Shown here: positions 11,801 to 25,000 of the stretch, piece by piece
Layout of the letters: each line of letters begins with the position of its first letter
How positions within the stretch are numbered: position 1 is the first letter of the stretch
Origin: Owenia fusiformis
Taxonomy: Eukaryota > Annelida > Polychaeta > Sabellida > Oweniidae
Reading direction: 5' to 3'
Assembly (NCBI GenBank): GCA_903813345.2
Contig: CAIIXF020000189.1
Location: 1 to 25,000 of the forward strand
DNA: 25,000 bases
Notes under the pieces: model-generated
What the model saw: only the letters and a program-made list of their open reading frames with translations
Told to the model about the DNA's origin: nothing
The model's database searches: none
Program-made: the position numbers and the translations under genes

Positions 11801-12488
11801 TTTCATTGCATCATCATTTTACTTTTAGGTGGGCACAGACTTTGATCTGAAGGAAGAAGTGTTTAGAAATGTTGCTGGTTTAATGGGTCCCTTTAGTGCA
11901 GTGTCTGTTAGGATTCAATGGGGTCGTGGTGCCAAGTTCACCTTCACCCTAATGTGGATAGACCCAGCCAATACAATTGCTGCATCTTATGATATTAGTG
12001 TCAATGCGGAGGACTCTATTACCTATCACAAACCATCTCTTATTCAGCCCTTACGTCCTGGCGTTTGGAAAGTTCGAGTCATATATGCTTGGGAAACGTT
12101 AGTAGAAAGTGATTTTCTAATAATTCCTTTGACACATTATAACAATCACACAATTACCAAGGAGGAGGTCCAAAAACTGCATAATGGTCCAAAGAAATTG
12201 TATAGTGATAGAGACTTTGCTGATTTTAGGGAAGCTATAAAATTAAAAAATACCAAAGAACTTCAGGACGAGGCCGAGATGAATGGTCGTAAAACTGGTG
12301 AAAGTTTGGTTTCATGGGTTGATCAACTTACTGAAAAATTTTGGAAGATTCATGAGCATTGTGTAATTGAAAAAGCCTCAAAATGTGTTGATCTCGATAT
12401 ATGCTACTCTACACCATGGAGTTCAAGGTCACCTGATCCAAAATCAGAAATAGGTCAATTTAATCTCAAAACTGGCAGATTAAGGTAA
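2637..12488 (+). CDS. XYLT: Peptide O-xylosyltransferase (XYLT family), ten 3' exons of a partial gene
   Basis: Transfers xylose from UDP-xylose to Ser of proteoglycan core proteins, the first step of the glycosaminoglycan linker; a Golgi type II membrane enzyme of family GT14. Joined exons: 2637-2804, 4896-5062, 6170-6372, 8032-8112, 9294-9510, 9806-9982, 10514-10619, 10954-11156, 11499-11633, 11829-12488. All have AG/GT borders and matching phases, giving about 705 residues to a TAA stop. Order: WSC domain C-terminal half, GT14 catalytic domain ([50 protein letters not shown]), then Xylo_C-type C-terminal domain (LRPGVW, KLHNGP, SPDPKSE). A WSC domain is known in invertebrate enzymes (Drosophila Oxt, worm SQV-6). 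Human XYLT1 has an essential DWD motif; here it is DFD at 11838-11846. The N-terminal anchor and first half of WSC are missing from the window. Family call is near certain; XYLT1 versus XYLT2 has no meaning for an invertebrate single-copy gene. Confidence 0.97.
2817..3882 (+). mobile_element. Tc1/mariner-like element, about 1,066 bp, with long inverted repeats
   Basis: Flanked by TA on both sides (2815-2816 and 3883-3884), the target duplication of this superfamily. The ends begin CGAGGGTTGTCCCAGAAGTA and are inverted copies, nearly identical for about 40 bases. Similarity continues weakly to about 200 bases, where a G-rich block at about 2980-3006 (plus) pairs with a C-rich block at about 3692-3712. 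Inside is one short remnant of a transposase N-terminus. No room for, and no sign of, the DDE/D catalytic domain, so the copy is internally deleted and not autonomous. Confidence 0.88.
3311..3493 (+). pseudogene. Mariner-type transposase N-terminal helix-turn-helix remnant
   Basis: An open stretch of 60 codons inside the inverted-repeat element. It reads [19 protein letters not shown], then an acidic spacer and HGRQ. This is the pattern of the second helix-turn-helix of mariner transposases (…DRTTIxxWxKRF…D…GRP). Upstream sequence is broken by stops in this frame and downstream lacks the catalytic core, so it is a decayed fragment. The nominal ATG at 3311 is probably not a true start. Confidence 0.7.
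4382..4813. mobile_element. Foldback element, about 430 bp with about 150-160-bp arms
   Basis: The left arm (about 4382-4535) and right arm (about 4650-4813) are imperfect inverted copies. Paired blocks include GTGCATTGCGTAATA with TATTATGCAATGCAC, AAATTACATGGTCACATG with its counterpart near 4696-4714, and CCAAGCGCACT (4519-4529) with AGTGCGCTTGG (4658-4668). The centre (4536-4649) is relatively GC-rich and contains a small hairpin, ACATCG/CGATGT. An open frame of 104 codons crosses it but has no recognisable protein similarity and spans both arms, so I treat it as non-coding. Confidence 0.8.
4896..5062 (+). CDS. XYLT: XYLT window exon 2: start of GT14 catalytic domain
   Basis: Acceptor AG at 4894-4895, donor GTAAGA at 5063. 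Two bases complete the codon split from exon 1. Encodes [17 protein letters not shown] and YYFIHVDS, the nucleotide-sugar fold entry of GT14 enzymes. Ends in phase 0. Confidence 0.95.
5063..6169 (+). other. XYLT intron (1.1 kb) containing a tandem-core repeat element
   Basis: Contains the repeat element at 5343-5905. The flanks (5063-5342, 5906-6169) show only AT-rich sequence, with a loosely repeated 'TCCCTAGTGCAT' phrase at about 5160-5315. Confidence 0.75.
5343..5905 (+). repeat. 'GGTGGTGACAT' family element, copy 1, with tandem core
   Basis: Left end is a hairpin-like block (TGTCAACACC…TGTGGTGACATATT) and right end is GGTGGTGACATTTTGTCACG followed by TTAATGCCTTGTTT. The core (about 5480-5830) holds four degenerate units marked by CATCTACAAGTT and TTCAAATCTGACTT, spaced about 109, 92 and 120 bases. 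It shares ends and core with the copies at 7868, 13647 and 13793. Architecture (unique ends, tandem core) resembles non-autonomous Helitron-like/pearl-type repeats of molluscs; that assignment is inference. Confidence 0.75.
6170..6372 (+). CDS. XYLT: XYLT window exon 3
   Basis: Acceptor AG at 6168-6169, donor GTGAGA at 6373. Phase 0 start; ends with two bases of a Lys codon. Encodes [18 protein letters not shown] and [14 protein letters not shown], all strongly conserved in xylosyltransferases. Confidence 0.96.
6645..7089 (-). mobile_element. 5'-truncated non-LTR retrotransposon (LINE) 3' end
   Basis: Antisense to XYLT. It consists of the last roughly 100 codons of the reverse-transcriptase ORF (6781-7089) plus a 3' tail running left to about 6645. 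The tail contains the block GGCCCTAAAAGGGC and then an AATAAA-rich end, as in many mollusc and cnidarian LINE tails. 5' truncation is the normal result of incomplete reverse transcription. The exact right boundary is uncertain. Confidence 0.72.
6781..7089 (-). pseudogene. LINE reverse-transcriptase C-terminal fragment
   Basis: Open from just after a TGA (7090-7092) to a TAA at 6781-6783, about 102 codons. It contains ERGRYTKPI, then [21 protein letters not shown], giving a Cys-x2-Cys-x9-His-x4-Cys knuckle. The later FLLTSEG…MIKYL segment is also typical. This Cys/His block with 'IEDExHFL..C' is characteristic of LINE ORF2 C-termini. The polymerase and endonuclease parts are absent, so it is a dead fragment. 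Confidence 0.75.
7868..7985 (+). repeat. 'GGTGGTGACAT' family element, copy 2, short form
   Basis: Degenerate left hairpin (GTCTCCAACCTTTTTGTGGAC), then GGTTGGTG-type sequence, ATCTGTAACAAATGG and the right end AGGTGGTGACATTTTGCATG…GCCTTGTT. It lacks the tandem core seen in copies 1 and 4 and lies just upstream of an XYLT splice acceptor. Confidence 0.65.
8032..8112 (+). CDS. XYLT: XYLT window exon 4 (81 nt)
   Basis: Acceptor AG at 8030-8031, donor GTGAGT at 8113. Completes the split Lys codon, encodes PLNELTAFL and [13 protein letters not shown], and ends two bases into an Arg codon. Conserved despite its small size. Confidence 0.93.
8113..9293 (+). other. XYLT intron (1.2 kb)
   Basis: AT-rich, no recognisable repeat or gene. 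A short antisense open frame at 8629-8847 has no protein similarity I can see. Confidence 0.7.
9294..9510 (+). CDS. XYLT: XYLT window exon 5: catalytic core
   Basis: Acceptor AG at 9292-9293, donor GTAAGT at 9511. Encodes [20 protein letters not shown] and [19 protein letters not shown], and ends TLLPAE. The GGSDW block is among the most conserved of the family. The frame stays open upstream to 9199 and downstream past 9510, but family alignment places both borders at the splice sites. Confidence 0.97.
9806..9982 (+). CDS. XYLT: XYLT window exon 6: cysteine-rich catalytic segment
   Basis: Acceptor AG at 9804-9805, donor GTAAGT at 9983. Exactly 59 codons: [28 protein letters not shown] and [11 protein letters not shown]. 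The Cys spacing matches known xylosyltransferases. Confidence 0.97.
10090..10292 (-). mobile_element. Solo end of the same mariner-like family
   Basis: Read on minus from 10292, it begins ACAAGGGTTGTCCAAAAAGT after TA-like flanking sequence, close to the end of the element at 2817. About 130 bases inward it has GGTGCTATAGCAATCTGGG followed by a G-rich block, matching GTTGCTATAACGACATGGGG of the other element. No matching opposite end was found, so this is a truncated copy. Confidence 0.55.
10514..10619 (+). CDS. XYLT: XYLT window exon 7
   Basis: Acceptor AG at 10512-10513, donor GTAAGA at 10620. Encodes [15 protein letters not shown] and GEYPF; ends one base into a Gly codon. Confidence 0.94.
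10954..11156 (+). CDS. XYLT: XYLT window exon 8
   Basis: Acceptor AG at 10952-10953, donor GTAAGT at 11157. Encodes [23 protein letters not shown] and YHRADRFQ; ends in phase 0. The RADRFQ end corresponds to the entry into the C-terminal domain. Confidence 0.94.
11499..11633 (+). CDS. XYLT: XYLT window exon 9: start of C-terminal domain
   Basis: Acceptor AG at 11497-11498, donor GTTTGT at 11634. 45 codons: [20 protein letters not shown] and [15 protein letters not shown], the first part of the Xylo_C-type domain. Confidence 0.92.
11829..12488 (+). CDS. XYLT: XYLT window exon 10: terminal exon with stop
   Basis: Acceptor AG at 11827-11828; 219 codons and a TAA at 12486-12488. Encodes [55 protein letters not shown] and the family-typical end TGRLR. 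Asp-Phe-Asp at 11838-11846 sits where human XYLT1 has the essential Asp-Trp-Asp. Because the end matches the family end, the protein is complete at its C-terminus. Confidence 0.97.
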   Translation: MGTDFDLKEEVFRNVAGLMGPFSAVSVRIQWGRGAKFTFTLMWIDPANTIAASYDISVNAEDSITYHKPSLIQPLRPGVWKVRVIYAWETLVESDFLIIPLTHYNNHTITKEEVQKLHNGPKKLYSDRDFADFREAIKLKNTKELQDEAEMNGRKTGESLVSWVDQLTEKFWKIHEHCVIEKASKCVDLDICYSTPWSSRSPDPKSEIGQFNLKTGRLR

Positions 12489-12843
12489 CACTAATTGATA
12501 GTAACTCTTTATATTTATTATATATAGTGATACCTGTCATTCTCAAAACCATGCTATACAATTAATAATATACAATCAAAAGATTAAAAATGTGCTTTAC
12601 TGCCTCAAGGGTGCACTTATATTTTTCTCTCACAAATGACTTTATATTCTGGTAATCATATACCCTGCACGTAGAGTCTAGTTAAACTACAAGACAAAGC
12701 TCTCTTTTAAGAAGCGAAGTCAAACGAATGCAAATGGTAACTATGATTTAACAGAATTTTGCGATTTGATGAATTAGTATTATTAAGATATTTTGCATTG
12801 TTACCTTCAGCCATTACAATTGCAGACTGTGATACGAAAACCA

Positions 12844-12878
12844 AACCTCAATGAAATTATATGTATAATTGAGGTTTA
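12844..12878. repeat. Short stem-loop in probable XYLT 3' UTR
   Basis: AAACCTCAAT and ATTGAGGTTT form a perfect 10-bp stem around an AT-rich loop of about 15 bases, 360 bases after the XYLT stop. Function unknown. Confidence 0.45.
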
Positions 12879-13015
12879 ATAAGTGAACTGACCATGTTTT
12901 ACCATGACATAAATGTTAAGTTCTCATTTTGAAATATTCAAGCAGTGCTCAAATGAAAATGATTTTAGTACAATCAAAACCCATTGAAACCCCATTTAAT
13001 GTTAATACCAATGTA

Positions 13016-13131
13016 CAGGGTGTACCAAAAATGCAACCCACCCCAATGCATATCTCAATCACCAAAGAGTTGTTTTAATTGGTTAAAAATGTTATACGTT
13101 GTTAGGTGGGCTGCATTTTTGGTACACCTTA
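13016..13131. mobile_element. MITE, about 116 bp, Tc1/mariner-like ends
   Basis: Left end CAGGGTGTACCAAAAATGCA (continuing ACCCACC) and right end GGTGGGCTGCATTTTTGGTA (continuing CACCTT) are inverted repeats of about 27 bases with few mismatches. TA precedes the left end; the right flank is AA, one change from TA. No coding capacity. Confidence 0.8.
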
Positions 13132-13593
13132 AATACTGAATATAGGTAGTATAGAATACCACATACTAGTAAGTAAAATATAGGTGAACTATTTATTTTG
13201 AGTAAAATGCATACAAAAATCAATGAATATTACATGTGATTACCACTCCAAGCTTTTTGTAAGTTGAAATTAAGATTCTGTAATTCTGTAGCCCCAGGAA
13301 AATTCTGCCCACACTCTGCAGAAATAAAAAACTAGGAGTGGATTAGGACCAAAGAAAGAAATTGTATAAAATTGTGTAAACTCAAATCAAAGATCTGGAT
13401 ATGGACTGAAATGGATGATATCAGTTTAGAAATTCAGGGTCAGATATATTTCAGGGACATTATAGCTAAATGTTTGTGAATTACAGTGACCATTAATAAA
13501 GGGTATCATAATTATTTAGATATTCTCTACTTAATGGCCATTGTATAATAAAAGTTTGTTTTTCTTGTGCTCATAGAAATAAAGCTTACAGCA

Positions 13594-13612
13594 TCAGGTT
13601 TATAAAACCTGA
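13594..13612. repeat. Short perfect stem-loop
   Basis: TCAGGTTT and AAACCTGA pair around ATA. Stand-alone 8-bp stem in intergenic DNA; no poly-U tract or gene context points to a function. Confidence 0.35.
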
Positions 13613-13646
13613 GAAAAGCCCAGGCTTATATGTAAATATAATTTTT

Positions 13647-13760
13647 TATGTCCCCACCAAAAAGTGGTGACATATTGTTTTTTGGTGATTGTGGTTGGTG
13701 ATCACCCGTTGTCATATGTAACAAGTGGTGGTGACATTTTGCATGTTAATGCCTAGTTTA
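13647..13760 (+). repeat. 'GGTGGTGACAT' family element, copy 3, short form
   Basis: Left hairpin ATGTCCCCACCAAAAAGTGG then TGACATATTG, a short middle with CATATGTAACAAGTGG, and right end GGTGGTGACATTTTGCATG then TTAATGCCTAGTTT. About 110 bases without a tandem core; separated from copy 4 by about 35 bases. Confidence 0.78.
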
Positions 13761-13792
13761 ATTTTGTTCACACAGTTCATTATATAGTGTTA

Positions 13793-14473
13793 TTATGTCA
13801 CCATCAAAAAGTGGTGACATATTGGTATGGTTTCCGTTTTTTTTTCTTTGATGGCGGTTTATGGTTGGCGGTTGGCGATCCGCATCTGGTGACTGACTTC
13901 TTTTTTTTGATTTTAGAAGTTCAAATCTGACTTTAAATCTAAGATTTGTCCTTCAATGACCTTTTCAAGGTCAAGAAAAGGTCAAAAAGGTATTTTTACA
14001 AATCGACCAACTTTCTGCAAGTTATCAGAAGTTCAAATCTGACTAAAGATATGACCTTCTCAATGTCAAAAGAGGTATTTTTTCAACTTGCTTCAAATTG
14101 ACCATTTTTTTCAAAATCATCTTTAAGTTCTCAACAGTACAAATCTGACTATATACTTGACCTTCAATGGCATTCTCAAGGTCAAAAAAGATTTGACCTT
14201 TAATAACCTTCTCAAGGTCAAAAAGGTCTTTTTTCATCTTGGTTCAAATTGACCATTTTTTTCCAAAATCATCTTCAAGTTCTCAGAAATTCAAATCTGA
14301 CTTAGATTTGAGATTTCACCTTCAATGACCTCAGGGCCAAAAAAGTTTTTTCAAATTGACCAATTTATTTTTTCAAAATCACCTACAAGTTCTCAGAAAT
14401 TCAAATCTGACTTAAGGTTGACTGCATAATGAGCAACTAGGTGGTGACATTTGGTCATGTTAATGCCTTGTTA
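13793..14473 (+). repeat. 'GGTGGTGACAT' family element, copy 4, with tandem core
   Basis: Left hairpin ATGTCACCATCAAAAAGTGG then TGACATATTG at 13795; right end AGGTGGTGACATTTGGTCATG then TTAATGCCTTG. The core has five units marked by TTCAAATCTGACT (or a one-base variant) at about 13920, 14032, 14138, 14290 and 14400, with frequent AAGGTCAAAAA phrases between. The same unit is in copy 1, 8.5 kb away. Confidence 0.78.
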
Positions 14474-14507
14474 ATGTCTTACTAATCATTTAAATAAATG
14501 GTCATTG

Positions 14508-14700
14508 GTAAGATGTGAATAAAAATAGCAATTATAGCTTGAAAGCAAAAGGCCAGTAAACATTTCTGGAGCAATATGTGAAAAAATGGCAATTAATATA
14601 GCTTGAAAGCAAAAGGCCAGTAAACATTTTTCTAGCAATATGTGAATAAAAATGGCAATTAATATGTGAAAGCAAAAGGCCAGTTAAAGTCGTTGTAGTA
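14508..14700 (+). repeat. Minisatellite, three units of about 64 bp
   Basis: GAAAGCAAAAGGCCAGT occurs at 14541, 14605 and 14668, and the sequence between (…CAATATGTGAATAAAAATGG…) is also repeated. Units 1 and 2 are nearly identical; unit 3 lacks a few bases near TAGCTT. Adjacent to repeat copy 4. Confidence 0.85.
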
Positions 14701-16813
14701 CATGTGCCAAGGGGGAAAGAATGAATGTCCATGATGTATGGATGCATACTTATGTGTGCCCTCAACTTGCAGATTTTTCAGCTATACTCTGATTAAAATT
14801 GATAATTTTCATTTAGGCATATCAACCAGTTCGAGAGCAATCCTAAGCCACATGAATGTTTTTCATATTAGCAAACTAAAGTTGCCATGGCTGTGAAAGG
14901 ATTGGCTTGGTGATTTCAGAGGTTTATTGCTCTTTCAAAGTGTGTGTTTAAGTTAGTTCTCTTGCAAAGGGTATTTTTATGTAAAAATATGTTTAAATGT
15001 GAAAAATTATTGCTAAAGCCAGTCTACTAGTAGATGTTACATCTTATATTGTTTTTTTAAATTGATGTGTGTTCACATAGGAACTAGTCTGGATGCCATA
15101 TCTTGAAATATTTCAGTTATGATTTGTGAAATTCTATGTCTTATGTCATTGACACTGTGAGACATTGAAAATCAGGAATCATAATTATGATTAATATTAT
15201 AAGGAAGTAGGTTTCTAGTACTCTCAGATTCTGAGTATCTAGTAACTGTACATGAGTATATATTTTTATGGGTTAGGTTTTATACAGTGTAGTGGTTTAA
15301 AAATATAAATAAAATAATTTCAATTAATCATTATTTATTATTCAAAATATATCTCTGAAGTTATGACATCACTATAACATGTATAAGCTGTGACATCAAA
15401 ATAAGATTAAAATACAATCATTTAATTTTATTATTGTTATTAAGAATATTCAATTTATTCAACATTCATGTCTATTCATGAAATGGAATGAATATCCATA
15501 CCCTAAATAATTAGTTGTATGGTTATTGTAACCAAGACGTGTAATATGGTTGATCTGTTATTGGTCATTACATGTATGCAACAAACAATCGTGAAAATAT
15601 GTTTTTATATGAGTTTTTGTAATGGTATTTTAAAGGCCATTTTCCTTAGAATAATGTGCTTATTAAATGAACTTCTTCAATTTAGCAACTTTCATTTTTA
15701 TTTGACTATATTATTTTTGCAGCTTTAAAGTCTACTTGACTTTTGCATATTAATGCTTGTACAATCAAGTTATCATTTTGAAATAAATAAATATATAGTA
15801 AAAAAAGATATTTTGCTGTGCATTTCTTCCCATTATAATGTTATAGATATTTTGTCTGACAGATATGCCAAAGAAAAATACAAATACATGGAGGATATAT
15901 TTCAAAATATAACCATTGAAGTAAAAAATTAAAAGTTCAACTTCTGAGATTGAGGAAATACATGTATTAATATCAACAGGACAAAACAATTTCTCAATAA
16001 AAAAGGTAAATATAAACATAATATCACATTTCTCTCAAAAAGTTCATAATATACATGTACATATATTAAATATGTAAGAGTTGTAAAACAATGATAGCAA
16101 ACAAGTGGGATACTAAAAACAATATCACAAAAAATGAATATAAGTACATGCCTAATTGCACAAAACTACATTCCGGAGGTGCTTGTCCATGAATTGGAAT
16201 GATAAAATATTTAATAAGTTGCAATAGATAAAAAAAAATCCAAACCATCCCAGACCATTTAGTCTTTACATATGCATAGCCTCAATAAATTCTGGCCACT
16301 TGTTATGAAATAATTTCAAACCATCTTTGGGATGTACAATAAATATCAGCTGCTTCAACCAAAACTACATTGTAATATCTATCTGAGACAATACTGAAGT
16401 CCTGTATACATGATTTAGTTCCACAAATTCTTTTAGTTATTGCACAATAACCAGCAAGTGTTTACTCAGATTAAAGCGAGAGTATATCTGCCGAGTTTGC
16501 AATGGCAGTATTGTTTGAAGATCTAATTGATACACTGTATGGTGTTGAGTTCAGGGGAACTATTCGTTCCTATATGCTGTATGTCCTTTTTGGCAATAAT
16601 ATCATCTGCTTGAGGTGGGATGTCCGGAACTTAACACTGAAACTGCTACTACAGTATTACCAACTAGTAGTAGTACTGTATATTGTACCTACCGGAGAAA
16701 TTCTACACTTAGAGATCCTATATAGAACACATAGATAGTGAACACCTCAGACCAAAGAAAACAGTATCCACTAAGACTACTGTATATATTATTAATAGTT
16801 CACTTCAGTTTCT

Positions 16814-24928
<8,115 letters not shown>

Positions 24929-25000
24929 CTGAAACAGATCAAAAATATGTTTTACTTACAAAATGTATTTTTGGAATTAGGGATTATAATATTATCTGAG

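Larger units (their letters stand above)
12489..16813. other. Intergenic region between convergent XYLT and FASN genes
   Basis: It must contain both 3' UTRs. Candidate XYLT polyadenylation signals are ATTAAA at 12583-12588 and AATAAA at 13323-13328. On minus, AATAAA at 15697-15702 is a candidate for FASN but is 1.1 kb from the stop; none of these can be decided from sequence alone. Repeats fill 13016-13131, 13647-14473 and about 14508-14700. From 14700 to 16813 I see AT-rich sequence without a supportable gene; open frames there have no recognisable similarity. Confidence 0.7.

Noticed and set aside
13910-14420. Regularly spaced repeats, considered as a CRISPR array
   Set aside because: Units are degenerate, 106-152 bases apart, in an animal intergenic region with family ends; a tandem-core repeat element explains them.
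16502-16738. Open frame of 78 codons on plus just beyond the FASN stop
   Set aside because: No similarity, no splice context; most likely chance in the FASN 3' UTR.
24941-24959. GTAAGT-like donor on minus near the right edge
   Set aside because: It lies about 30 bases upstream of a good acceptor, too short for an intron; chance match.

Overview
This is a window of animal nuclear DNA: AT-rich, with spliced genes (GT..AG introns, short exons), metazoan-type protein families and many dispersed and tandem repeats. The repeat families resemble those common in mollusc genomes, so I favour a lophotrochozoan, probably a mollusc. That is an inference; no single sequence here proves the taxon.

Three genes are present. 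(1) 353-570, minus: first coding exon of a microsomal cytochrome P450; the rest of the gene lies beyond the left edge. (2) 2637-12488, plus: ten exons of a peptide O-xylosyltransferase (XYLT / oxt / sqv-6 family). They run from the second half of a WSC domain to the stop codon. The 5' exons with the signal anchor and first half of the WSC domain were not found. (3) 16814-24928, minus: fifteen exons of type I animal fatty acid synthase. They run from the C-terminal end of the dehydratase through pseudo-methyltransferase, pseudo-KR, ER, KR, ACP and thioesterase to the stop codon. KS, MAT and most of DH lie beyond the right edge. XYLT and FASN converge tail to tail across 4.3 kb of intergenic DNA. 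I placed every exon boundary by hand from splice sites and codon phase; all reading phases add up.

The three genes do not form a pathway. P450 is expected at the ER membrane, XYLT in the Golgi (it starts glycosaminoglycan chains on proteoglycans) and FASN in the cytosol (palmitate synthesis).

XYLT introns and the XYLT-FASN gap carry most of the repeats: a Tc1/mariner-like element with about 200-bp inverted repeats and a transposase-N-terminus remnant; a single end of the same family; a 5'-truncated LINE; a 430-bp foldback; a 270-bp inverted-repeat element; a 116-bp MITE; four same-orientation copies of a 'GGTGGTGACAT' family, two with internal tandem arrays; and a 64-bp minisatellite. FASN introns are short and nearly repeat-free.

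I saw no tRNA, rRNA, CRISPR array or new multi-gene system. The main points to follow up are the repeat families, the DFD variant of the XYLT DWD motif, and the position of the missing XYLT 5' exons relative to the P450 gene.
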